Assembly (NCBI GenBank): GCA_024345305.1
Contig: BRON01000005.1
Span: 744,001-808,000 of the forward strand
Length of the DNA: 64,000 bases
DNA from: Mrakia gelida
Lineage: Eukaryota > Basidiomycota > Tremellomycetes > Cystofilobasidiales > Mrakiaceae
Direction of reading: 5' to 3'
The notes under the pieces are model-generated. The model was given only the letters and a program-made list of their open reading frames with translations, had not been told where the DNA came from and did no database searches. The position numbers and the translations under genes were made by a program. Below are positions 49,186 to 60,502 of the stretch, in pieces (positions within the stretch are counted from its first letter, which is position 1; every line of letters starts with the position of its first letter).

Positions 49186-52100
49186 ATGTCCTCTACAGCT
49201 ATCGAACACCCCGGAACTCCCGTTCGTCGCAACACCAACTCACTCGAGAACGGCCAACCTCACGCTCGAATCGAGGAACCTTCCAAGGCTGGAACAGGCG
49301 AGGTCGGCGGTCCACCTCACCGACGAGGGACGGCAGGATCCTCCCTCTCTCCTCACGCTGGACAGGGATTGGTGACTCGACTCACTCAGAACTTCAGCGA
49401 GTTGGTCACTCCTCAGCGAAGTACGTCCTTGTTATCTTTCTCTTCGGATCCGTTCGTTCCAAGAGAAACGAGAAGGCGAAGGGAAGGAATCGCCAAGGGT
49501 TCCTTTGCTCTCTCTTCCTTCTCTTGTCGTTTGTTGATCTTATATCTCCCCTTGGCTTTGGTGTGTTGTTGCTCTTTTTAGAACTCGCTCCCGAGCCGAC
49601 CTACACCTCTTCCTTCAAGGCTGCTTTCCTCTCGTCTTGGATGTGAGTTCGCACCTTCATCAAAGAGCAGCCAGACGAGAAGCTCACCTCTCCTCCGCCC
49701 TTCCCTCTTTCCCAAGCAATGTTCTCCTCATCTGTTCGTCGCGCTCTTTCTTCGCCGTTTTCTCGCTCGAGTCCAACGCTAATCTCTTCCTTCTTCGACT
49801 CTACAGTCATCCCAGTTTCGTGGGCTGCTCACTTCGCTGGACTCAAGTGAGTCGACGGATTCTCTGGGGCTGTGTTGAGCTCTCTCGCTCGCTCTCCCCT
49901 TTGTTTTGCTGATGGTCCTCCCTTGCCGTCATCTCGCACTCAGCGACACCATCACTTTCATCTTCGCCTTCCTCGCTATCGTGAGTCTCTTATCCACCAT
50001 ATCTCTCCTTCAACGGAAGAAGAAGGAAAGGAACGAGCGGGCCAAAGCTGAACGAAACCAAAAACCCCCTCCCTCCGTCCGACTCGTTCCCCCTCCCCTT
50101 GCTCTCCCGTCCCCCCACAGATCCCTCTCGCGTCGTTGCTCTCGTTCGCGACTGAAGAACTAGCCTTGCGAGTTGGACAGACTCTTGGTGGACTTGTGAG
50201 TAGCCCTCTTTCTTCTCTGGTTTGATAATCGAAAGTAGAGATCGAGTCGCTATGACCCTCGATTGGAGAACAACCGCGCGCGTTGGACTGACCCCGTCGT
50301 TCGACGCTCCCTCCCCCTTCTGAATCGCAGCTCAACGCGACTCTCGGAAACGCTGTCGAACTCATCGTTACGATCCTTGCTCTTATCAAGTGCAACTTGA
50401 CCATCGTTCAGTCTTCGTTGGTGAGTTTTGAGCTCGCTCGTCGTCGACCCCCTCGCACTCGCCGTCGAGCTGATCGCTTTCTTCTTGCTGCAGATCGGAT
50501 CCATTCTTTCGAACATGGTGAGCTCTCTTTCCCTGGACTCGACTCTTGAAGTCGAGAGCTTACCGTTCGCTCTTCGTCTCGCCTTCAAACAGCTTCTGGT
50601 TCTCGGTACGACGCGACCTCTCTTCCCTCTCCTCCGTCGCTCCCGCCCCCGCTCGAGCTGATCCCAACCCCTCTGCTCTTCAGGAATGTGCTTCTTCGTC
50701 GGAGGAACCAAGTTTGCCGAGCAGGAGGTCATGACTACTGCTGTTCGTTCATCCTTTCTCTCCCGTGCGCGTCCGAAGTCTCACTCACGCTTCTTTTCTC
50801 CGCTTCTCCCAGGCTCAACTCAACTCGTCGCTCCTCCAAATGTCTGTCTTCGCCATTCTCCTTCCTTCGGCTTTCCACTTCGCCATCGGAACCAACAACC
50901 CCAACGTTTCCTTGCCTGCTCAACAAGCGGTAGGTTCTTCTCGTTTTCCCTTTCTCTTGACGACTCCCGCTCATCGTCCATCCTCGTCTTGGTTATCCAC
51001 CCACAGGAAATCCTCGCCATGTCTCGAGGAACCGCCATCATCCTCCTTGTGATCTACGGAGCCTACCTCGTCTTCCAGCTCTGGTCCCACGCTCATCTCT
51101 ACGTCGATCCCACCGGACCCACCAAATCCACTCAGTTCCCGGACAGCGTCAAGATCGCTTCCCGACGAGCTGCTCGTCTCGGATTCAAGGAGCGAGCACC
51201 TAAGGAGAAGTCTTCTCAGTCGAACCAGAACGACGATGGTTTCACCAAGAACCTGATGACCAAGATGCACATGGGCAGCAACAAGGACAAGGTAGCGACG
51301 GACGGGAGCGCTCCTCTCGAGGGTGCGACTGCTGAGGAGAGGGAGAGGGCTCAGGCTGAGGCTACGAACGGAACCAACGGAGAGTCTACGCTTCGAGCTG
51401 ATAGCAGGGAGACTGAGTCGGAGGAGAGTGCGGAGGATGAGGAGGACGAGGAGGTGCCTCTTTTGTGAGTCTGGACGAAGGCTCGTCGCGTCCGAGTCAA
51501 TCTTTGCTGACCCTTTCTTCCTCCTCGTTCTTTTTTCTTCAGGAACCTTCCCTGCACTGTCGGTCTTCTAGTTCTTAGTACCGTCATCGTCGGAGTCACT
51601 GGTAAGTCACAACTCGACTGAGCTGAAGGGAGGAAGCGAAACGAGGACGACTTTTGACTGACCTTCTTTTTCTCTTCGACGCGTTCGTTCCTCACAGCCG
51701 AGTGGCTCGTTTCTGCCATCGATGGACTTACCGAGGCTCATCCTCAACTATCCCAGGAATGGGTTGGTCTGATCTTGCTTCCTATCGCTGGAAACGCTGC
51801 GTGAGTCCTATTCTTTGGCTGTTTCGAGGAGAGGAGAAAGCGAGCGAGGCGGACTACCCACGATGAACGACCACTAGTGCGACGAACCTCGTCGCTTCCC
51901 CACCTTTTTCACTCCTTTCCCTTCCACCCTCCACCCCTCTTCCCCTTCCGTATCCCACTCCTAGGATTGAATCAAAACTGACGCTCTCTTTGTTCCTCTT
52001 TTTGATCGTCGGCAGCGAGCACGTCACGTTCGTCCCTCTCCCTTCCTCCTCGCTTTCTACTCGCGTTCGCCGCTGACCTACCACCTTCTCGCTCTATTCC

Positions 52101-52897
52101 AACAGCGCCGTCTTCGCCGCTCGAAAGGGCGAGCTCCCTCCTGATACGTTCCTCGCAAGCGAAACCAAGCGCTGACTCTTTCTTCCCTCGACGCGTCCGC
52201 AGATAAACTCGATCTCTCTATGTCCGTCGCCGTCGGATCCTCCATCCAAATCGCTCTCTTCGTCATTCCTTTCAGTGTTGTTCTCGCCTGGATGATGGAC
52301 AAGCCTCTCACCATGCTCTTCGACGCGTTCGAGACAATCGTGAGTCTCTCCCGTGCCTCGTTTCCCCTGCTGCCGCCTGCTGGAGTCTCACCTGCTTGCT
52401 CTTTATGCTCACCCCGCAGGTCTTGTTCCTCTCGGTTCTCATCGTGAACTCTACACTGAGCGACTCGAGGTCCGTCTTCGTTCTTTCGCGTCTTCGCTTT
52501 TCGGTCGCGCGTTGCTGACGTCTTTCTTCCTTCCCGTTCAGATCGAACTGGCTCGAAGGATGGGTGAGCTATTTACTCGGACTTGCATATCTTTCCTCCT
52601 TCTCGTACTCGGACTTGACTAACTTTACCTCTCCTTCCCCTCGCTCAGATCCTCATGATGTCCGCATTATCTTCCCATTCGCTTCCCTCGCACGCGTTTC
52701 CTTACTAACACTTCTTCAACCTCCCTTTTCTGATATCAGGTGCTACCTCCTCCTCGCCGTAGCCTTCTGGTTCGTTTCATCTCCCCTCCTTTTTCAGCTC
52801 GCTCTCGCTTTCGATCCTGACGCGTCGTCACATCTCGGTCCCGCTCTCTTTCTGCAGGTACTACCCAGGATCTGACCCTATCATCGATTGCTACTAA
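49186..52897 (+). CDS. VCX1: Vacuolar Ca2+/H+ exchanger (CAX family, Vcx1-type)
   Basis: Moves cytosolic calcium into the vacuole in exchange for protons (family knowledge). The start is MSSTAIEHPGTPVRRNTNSL at 49186, with a long hydrophilic N-terminus. Membrane segments follow over many short exons: PVSWAAHFAGLND (49812), TITFIFAFLAI (49952), and the first alpha repeat GGLLNATLGNAVELIVTILA (50186 and 50332). Then come SILSNMLLVLGMCFFVGG, LLQMSVFAILLPSAFHFAIG (50835) and GTAIILLVIYGAYLVFQLWS (51030). A hydrophilic loop (51110-51460) rich in Glu/Lys separates the halves. The second half has TVGLLVLSTVIVGVTAEWLV (51558), the second alpha repeat LLPIAGNAAEHVTAVFAARK (51776 onward) and VAVGSSIQIALFVIPFSVVL (52228). 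The end is SNWLEGW, an 11-nt microexon (52649-52659), then CYLLLAVAFWYYPGSDPIID and CY, with TAA at 52895-52897. I count more than fifteen exons. Confidence 0.93.
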
Positions 52898-53466
52898 GAC
52901 CGGACGTTTTCTTCTCGTTCCTTCTCCTCTTCCTTACTCTTTCTATCGTTCTTCTAATCTCTACGCGCCATCTTCACAAACATCCCTTTTGCATTCCTCT
53001 CCTCTTCGTCGTCGTCCGCTGGTTCTGTCTCGAGAGTAAGAAGATCTTCTCGGTCGGATGCTTTCCCGTTTTCCTTGCTTTATCTTTTCGCCTGCCAATA
53101 CACGCTTCTGCCGAGAAGGAAAGAGAAGGTGAAGAGGGAAAGTGCGACGCGTCCTCGCGAGAAAATCAGCTTCAGCTCGGAAAGCTTTGGGTCTCGAAGG
53201 AGTCTCGGAAAAAGTCTTGATGCACAAAGAAGACCCTCATCAAGGCGAATTCAGACTGTGGGATCCGGAAACGAGCACCTCTGGTTGGCCGACGCGTGCA
53301 TGAGCTCGGAGCGTCGAGCTTTTTGAATGAGCTCGTCGACCTCGCCCAACACTCACGACCTTCCAACCCGCCTCTTCGCTTCCCGACCTACTCATTCTCG
53401 CTCGTCACTTTTCCACTTAATCCTGATCATAGCGTCTCTTCTCATCTCGCGTCTCTTCCTCGTTCA
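52898..53466. promoter_or_regulatory. Intergenic: 3' flank of VCX1 and promoter of the composite DNA-binding gene
   Basis: 569 bases in tandem orientation. One GACGCGTC copy at 53146 and a related GACGCGTG at 53290. Short open frames only. Confidence 0.5.
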
Positions 53467-56400
53467 ATGAACCCTCAGGGCGGAGGAGCAGGAGGAGCAG
53501 GAGGAGGAGGAGCAGCCAACGGTTCGTCCATACGTCAGCCACTGCCCGACGGATTCAAGTACAAGTGGAACAACGAGATCAAAGACTACGAACTCGTACC
53601 CAAGATTCCTCCACCGAATCCTCCAGAAGGAGCTGGACAGAAGCTGGTTCGAGAGGGAGGAACCGAAGGAGAAGGAGGAGGTGGTCAGCTTTCCCCTTCC
53701 TTCCAAGCGTCTCCTCGCGCAATTCTTCCTCTCCAGTCACGAATAACCAAGTCGAGGTCTGAGGTAGGTAGATAGGACAACTGACCGTTTCGTTCTCTAC
53801 TTTTTCTGCTATGAAGGTCTTCCTACTCATCGAATCAAGCTCACAGTCAACACGAGCTCGTCCTCCTCCTCCTCCCGACCCTTCCCTACTTCGACGGCTT
53901 CTCCCAACTCGACGACAGTCCCCCAGAACACGGTCGATGCGTCTCCGACATCAGGGCCGTAAGTACATTCACTGCTCCAGCGCTTCAACCCCCATTCTAG
54001 CCCAGGGAAGCTGACAGACGCTTCTCGACGACCTCTCCATCCGTCAGCTCGACGACCTCGTTCCCCTCCCTCAATCCAACTCCCCTCGCTCGTCCTACTC
54101 CTACCCCATCTCCCTCGAAACCACCTCTTTCCAACTCTCAACCATCACCCAGGGAAACCTCTTTCCTCTCTCAAGCTTCCTCGACTCTCGGCAACTCGAA
54201 ACCTCTCATCCCTCCAGTTTCGGCGTCCTCCTCCTCCTCGTTCGCTCCTCCACAACCCCTCCCATCAGACACAACCTCGTTCCTCCCACCACCTCCACCG
54301 TGCAAGTCCTACGAGAAGGAAATAATTCGCTACATCGTCAAGATCATCCTCTGGGACGAAGGCAAGGGTCGACCGGTCAGGTCGAACGGAGACAGATCTA
54401 TCTTCGAGGGGATGGTGGCGAAGGTGAGCTCTCGTCCTGGTCCTGTTTCAACTTCTCGAGTCAGATGCGAGTGCTCACTGCTTCCCGTTGCTCTCTCACG
54501 TTGTGGATATCTGTTCGGTCGTGATCCTTCCAGCCGGATCAACGACCCTGGACGAAGGAGAAGACGGTCGAAGGCTGGATGCAGGTCTACGAGGATAACA
54601 AGGATGTTTGGGATGCTAGGGTTGAGGAGAAGCTTCGGAAGAAGGATGGGTCGAGCGGAGGGACGAAGATGAAGAGGAAGGGTTCTGATTCGAAGGTCGA
54701 GGTGAGTCTGCGCTCGTCTCGTTCCCGACGCGTTCCTTCTCGCCTCTTTTCGCTGAGGTGCCTTCGCTGAGCTGAACCTTCCCTCTCTGTCTCTCGCACT
54801 AGATTCCGTCGCCAAAGCCTACTCTTCAGTCCCCCTCCGCCCCGAGTGGCTCGTCTCTCGTTCACCGATCCTCATCCTCTACGCGTGGATCCATCCCGAA
54901 AACGCCGTTCACTCCCCAGGAGGATCTCCTCATGATCAATTTCATCGCCAACTTCCACCATCAAGAGGAGCTCTTCAACGGTCGATCATCCTTCACTCCA
55001 AGATCATCGAAGCTGGTGTTCGCCGCGATGTGTGACGACGTGAGTCTCTAGTCTTTCGTCCTTTCCCTCTCGCCTCTGCACATCACTGACGATGCCTTCT
55101 CTTCGTGCTTCTGACTTGCGATTCAGATCGACGCTCGACCGTGGACCACCGCTCATCCTCTCGCGAGCTGGAGTCGTCACTACACTCGCCAGCCGAGCGA
55201 GTTCGACCCTTCGATCGACGACGCGCTGAAGAAGCTTCAACGAGGAGAAGAGTTGCCGACAGAGCCTGAGACGAAGATGAAGAAAAGGAGGAAGAGCTCG
55301 TCGACAGACTCGGAACCACCGTTCAAGACGCAAAGGATCGAGTCGGTCGCGTCAGGATCGAGGCGAGAGTCGGAAGAGTCATCGTCGCCGGATCTTCCCC
55401 TGTTTCTCTCCCCTCAAAAAGGAGAGCAACCTACTTCGGTCACGGATTTCGAGATGGAGTCGCCGGTCTCGCAGGATCTCGAAGATCGAGGAGTCGAGGA
55501 CGACGACGAGCTACCGCCGGACGAGGACGACGTCTCAGGATCGCGGCCTTCCAACTCTCCTCCTCCTCCTCCTCCTTGCCCGGCGGACGAAGTCATTCTC
55601 AGAACCACTCCTCACGTCCCTATCCAACCAACGGCATCGTCGTCGTCTGCTCCAGCCGTGCAGCTCGAAGTTGCCAGCCCTTCCCTCTCCAACGCTCAAC
55701 CCTCCCCTCCCTCCACTTCCCGAACCGTTCCAACGAAACTGCCCGACCCTTCGACACCCCACAATCCGACATCCTCATTCCTCTTCGCAACCTCTCCCAT
55801 CCCAACCACATCCATCGTCCAGTCCGAACCGGAGAGCCTTCAGCCCTCCTCCTCCTCCTCCATCACCGCTCCAACCAACCCCATCCTCCCCCTCGTTTCT
55901 CCCCAGATCAACTACTTCACGAGCTCTTCTCTCACCCAACCACCTTCGTCTCATCCCCAGCCGACCTCATCCCTCGCTCATTCCTTCCCTACCGAAGTCG
56001 TCGAAGAGTCGAGCTCTCAGAATCAGCCGAGAAAGCGACGACAGCGACGAGAGTCTACGGCTTCAGAAGAGAGCGAGGACATCCCTCTTTCACTGAGTCG
56101 TCAGAACTCGTCGACGTCGGTACCAACGAGGGCTTGTCGTGGCTGCTTGGCGAAGGGTAGGAAGTGTTCGGGGCAGCAGGGAAGTGGACCTTGCGAAGAG
56201 TGTAAATCGACTCACGAAACTTGCAGCTGTGAGTTACTCTTCGCTGTTCTCTACGCTCGCCATCTCTCTCTCTTCTTACTGATGGCTCTCCTACCTCTTG
56301 GTCGTCTTCATCAGTCTCTCAGAGCCGGCCCGATGCGAGGAAGCGAGCTCGAGCTGACTCGGACGCGTCGGACACGCCCCTCGCCAACCATCGTCCTCCT

Positions 56401-59400
56401 CCTACCCTTCAACGCTCAACGTCAGGTCGAGGTCCTCTTCCAACTAACAACGGAACGTCGTCGTCAGCATCAGAGGACTTCGGCCCCTCCGCCATCTCGT
56501 GCGATCGATGCAAGGAGAGGAGGAAACGCTGCCTGGGAGACCCGTCGACGGGGAAGACCTGTCCTTCTTGCTTCATGAGCAAGATCAGGTGCAGCTGTAA
56601 GTACCTCGAACAGTTTTCTGTCAGCTCTTCGAATCAATCGCTCATCATTTTGGTTCACAGTCTTCGTCCCTCAAACAAAACCAACCAAGATTCCTCGTCC
56701 TCCACCTCCTCCCGTCGCGATCAGCCCCAAACCGGTTGAGCCAGCTCTTCCAGTACCTCCGACGATCACTGCTCCCTTGAAGACTGTCCCTCTCGCCTCC
56801 GGTCTTCATGCTGCCCCACCAGTGCCGCCTTGGGAGGTGGGTCGCGTCTTCGTTGCCTTCCCGCCCAGATGCGACCGAACGCGAACTGACTTCGATCGTC
56901 GACTGTCTCTGAAACAGAGCCGTTCTCTCTCTCGTCGCTTTTCTCGAGACGAGCAAATCTTCCGAGATGATCCTGTGAGTGTCGTCCACCCGAGGAGAAC
57001 TCGATCTGTCGGTGAATCTGACAGGTTACCTCTTCCAGCTTCAACAAGTTCGCGATCACTCTTCGACCGACCCCTCCCACCTCACTCCCTACCTCAGGAC
57101 TACCCTCGTACAGAACCTCTCGATGGTCATCAAGCAAGAGGCTTCCGTCCTCAGGTCTCACCAGATCGAACGAGCTCGATTGGAAGGGAAGGGCATCGAG
57201 GAGATCGAGAAGTCGTTGGGCGACGAAGAGAGAGCTGCTGAGCGTCGCAAGGTAAGCCGTGACTTCCAAGTCTTTCCCCGTGTCGACATCTTCGCTGATA
57301 CACAACTTCGTCTCCCTTCCTTTTTGCAGATCATCGAACTCGAAGCCCTCGTCACAGGAGGAAACCTCGAAACTCAAGCGACAGCTCGACGCCGCTTCTT
57401 CGACTCAGTCCAAGGTCAACAAGCTCGAATCCTCGCTAGCCGAGAAGGAGAATGCCATTTCGGAGCAGCAGGTTCAAATCAGATCGGCCGAGAAGGAGGT
57501 GGAGACTCTCCGAGGTCAAGTCGCGTCGAAGGAGGAGGAGATCCAACGCCAGCAGACTCAGGCTCAGGCTCAGGTTCAGCCCTCCGTGATCGACAACACC
57601 CTCGTCGAAGAACTTCGGACCTCAGTTGTCTCCACGGACGTCGAGATCGGTCGCCAGAAGCAGGAAGTCGAAGCCGTCACCCTTCGAGCTCAGGGAGCGG
57701 ACGCTCTCCTTTCGACCGAGCAGGAGAAGGCGAGATCGGTTTCTTTCTCTTCTTCCGACCCAGCCGAGGCTAACATTTTTTCCCTCCTTGTCTCCTATCA
57801 TCAGGTCTCTCTCCTCCAACGACAACTCGCCGAATCGAACGCTTCCCTCGCTCAAGAACGATCGTCGAACGCGTCCGCTGCGAAACTCCTTCAGGATCAA
57901 CTCGAGAACGCCGAACGACTCTCTTCGGAACGCTTGACGAGAGTCACCGAGCTCGAGAAGACTCTCAAGGACGAGGTCGCCGATGTTCTCAGGAGGACCG
58001 AGCAGATCAAGGCCGAGGCGAGTCGACTCGCTGCTCCGGAAGTCGAAGAGTTGGAGACGTTGAAGGTCTCGAACGAGGAGCAGAAGCTGAAGGTCAGTCG
58101 TCTCTCCGCGTCTGCCGTCCTGCTCTCATCATCTAACGCTTCTTCCCTCGTTATCTTCTACCAGATCGCCGACCTCACATCCACCAACTCTCTCCAGTCC
58201 ACCGAACTCAACTCCCTCCGAACCCAACTCGAGGACGCTGAGTCCGACCGGTCGTCCGCCTTCGACGCCAACTCCGAGCTCCAGGGTAACCTCGAATCGG
58301 TTGAGCAGGAGCTGAAGGAGCTTCGAGATGGTCAGGCAACCTCTGCTGGTCTTTCGACGGAGGTGGCAGCGAAGGGCCGAGAGGTTGACGAGTTGACGAG
58401 GCAAGTCGGGGAGAAGGTTGGATTGCTGGCGAAGAAGGACGAGGAGGTGGAGCAGCTGAAGAAGAGTTTGGAGAAGGAGAAGACTGAGGTGAGCTTAGTC
58501 TAGCTCGCCGTCTTTTCGGCCTTCCTGTTGCGTCTTCGAAGCCCGAGAACTGACCTTTCGCTTCTCCACCAGACGTCCTCCCAACTCGCGTCCGTCCGCA
58601 ACTCGACGTCCCAATTCGTCAACTCCCTCAACCAGCAGCTCGAAGCCCAAAAGTCTCAGTCGAAGAGCATCGTCGACGGTCTTCGATCCACGGTCGGATC
58701 TCAGGCCCGAGAACTCTCGCTCGCTACGAGTGCTCAGGAATCGTCGGCGAGGAGGGTCGTTGAGGCAGAGAAGAAGCTCGTCAGCCTCGATGAGCTGTCG
58801 AGAGAGGTCGTCGTTGTTCGTGGGAGAGTGCAGGAGCTGGAGATGCAGAAGGCCGAGGCGATCCGACGTGGATCTGAGGATCTGAAGAAGGAGAAGGAGA
58901 AGGTGAGCTCTTCTCGTCGCAGGAGGAGAAGAGAGACGCGACGACGAGGCTTTCAGCTGAGACATCTTGTTTGTATTCCTCTCCAGAACATCACCATCAC
59001 CAACAGCAAGGAGCACCAGCTCCAGAGTCTAACCTCGAAACTCAAGCTCTCGCAAGAAGCGCTAGTGGTGGAGCATCAAGCGTTCGTGAAGGTTCGTTCA
59101 CGTCCTTTCCAACCTCATCCTATCCCGTTTACCTCGCTAACTGATCGCTTCTTCTCTGAGTCAGGTCTCCAACGAGAAGGCTGTGATGCTGGCGAAAGTA
59201 AGTCCAAGGGCGAAGATCCGAACGGCCTCGACCTCGACGACGCGCTGACCGTCCGCTTGTCCTTCATCCTTCTCAGATCCCCCAGATCAAAGCAAACCTC
59301 ACCGCCAAGCTCGAGCAGTCTGCTTCGTACGAGAGACACGTCCGGATCGCTTTCAAGGAATGGAGAAAAACACGAGCGACCCACTTCGAGAACCTCGCTC

Positions 59401-59574
59401 TTGCCGTCGGTGGGGAGCGTTCGAAGTCGAGCAGTCGTTCAGCCAAGTCGGAGAGTGCTCCACCCAACGGTAAGCATATATTCTCTCTCTTCTTCGACGC
59501 GTGCAGTCATTGAGCGAACTTTGGGCTGACCTCTTCCTCTCGTCTTCCCTCTCGTCGCCTCGACAGATTCATGA
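53467..59574 (+). CDS. Composite protein: two Rap1-like Myb repeats, two Zn2Cys6 clusters, long coiled coil
   Basis: I do not know a named protein with this layout. Joining 18 exons keeps frame throughout: 53467-53683, 53817-53958, 54048-54423, 54534-54701, 54803-55039, 55127-56228, 56315-56596, 56661-56836, 56918-56974, 57039-57251, 57358-57738, 57805-58092, 58165-58488, 58573-58902, 58987-59091, 59165-59197, 59277-59469, and a last exon to TGA at 59574. The product is about 1,543 residues. Residues 1-200 are Gly/Pro/Ser-rich. Myb-like repeat 1 (about 205-290) has YEKEIIRYIVKIILWDEG and RPWTKEKTVEGWMQVYEDN. Repeat 2 (about 330-420) has TPFTPQEDLLMINFI and RPWTTAHPLASWSRHYTRQ. Zinc cluster 1 (about 716-747) is C-x2-C-x6-C-x8-C-x2-C-x6-C. 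Cluster 2 (about 808-841) is C-x2-C-x6-C-x9-C-x2-C-x6-C. A coiled coil fills about 920-1480. Nuclear DNA binding is expected. Two adjacent genes mis-joined is the main alternative, but every junction is in frame. Confidence 0.75.
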
Positions 59575-60502
59575 TCTCTCATTTTTCTCGTCCTTCGTTC
59601 CGTCACTCGCGTGTTACTTTTCGTCCCTGCTAGTTCATATCTCTGTGTCTCGACTTTTGTCCCTTTACGATCTTACGAAGCGATATCTACTACCTCTTTA
59701 TGCCTTCTCGATCTCAACTGTTCTCTTTTCGTTCGCTTTCTCTCTCTCTCGTGAGCAGAGCTGATCGCTGCAGGCTTCAAGGTTCTCGTGTACCTACCCC
59801 TCTCTTCCACCAAGACTGTCGGAAAGAAAACCGTCCGCGTTGGGGTTCAAAGAGGACCTCTTCCTAGTCCGTTCTGTCGGACAACGAAGTCGGGAGGACG
59901 TCTGCTAAGTGACTGAAGGTGAGGCTTGCTTCGAACGCCCGGCTTCTTTGGGTCAGCCAAAGTGAATCGGAACTCAGCAGACTCTGTTTACAACAAGTCG
60001 AAGTAGCGCTGAAGGGAAGAGACGCTGAGAACATCGAGTCGGAGGGAGCGAGAGGGATGCAGCCCTCGTGAGAGGCCCTTCGACCCTCGGCCTTCTTTCT
60101 CGACGCTCGGAAGATTCTCCGTCCGAGGACACTCCTATTCTACTATTTCTCGATCTCTTGTAGTTGTTCTCGGGATTCCGAGCCAGGATTTGGACTCGAA
60201 CGAGAGGAATTCGACGCGTCGGGAATGAGAGCGGATCTTCCGTCGCTCCGTTTCTTCGACCCTGCGACTTCCTGCCGCGCGAGAATTTTCGCGTAATTAT
60301 GGTGCTGGTTCAGATTGTTACTGCTCTCTTCGGCTCCTTGTCTCTATCACCTCTTTTTCTCGCTCTTCGTCCGTTTTTTCGATCCCCCGAAGAAGATCGA
60401 AACCCCGACGAATCTTCAGCTCGCGGCCTCGCCCTCTCCTCCTTCACCTCCAACCTCCTCCCTCTCCCCCCTCCCCTTCTCCTTCTCCCTCCCTCCTTCA
60501 AG
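59575..60502. promoter_or_regulatory. Intergenic: 3' flank of the composite gene and KGD1 promoter/leader
   Basis: 928 bases in tandem orientation. The left part (59575-59760) is T-rich and probably 3' UTR. The middle shows no gene or RNA that I can support. One GACGCGTC copy is at 60212. From about 60420 to the KGD1 ATG the plus strand is C/T-rich, as at other start sites. Confidence 0.5.

Noticed and set aside
59760..60160. Possible tRNA or structured RNA because of short GGTTC-like and hairpin-like words
   Set aside because: No cloverleaf with A and B boxes at proper spacing could be built here or in the other gaps.
60164..60502. N-terminal extension of KGD1 from Met at 60164
   Set aside because: The extension covers the C/T-rich leader, while [14 protein letters not shown] at 60503 is a normal mitochondrial presequence start.
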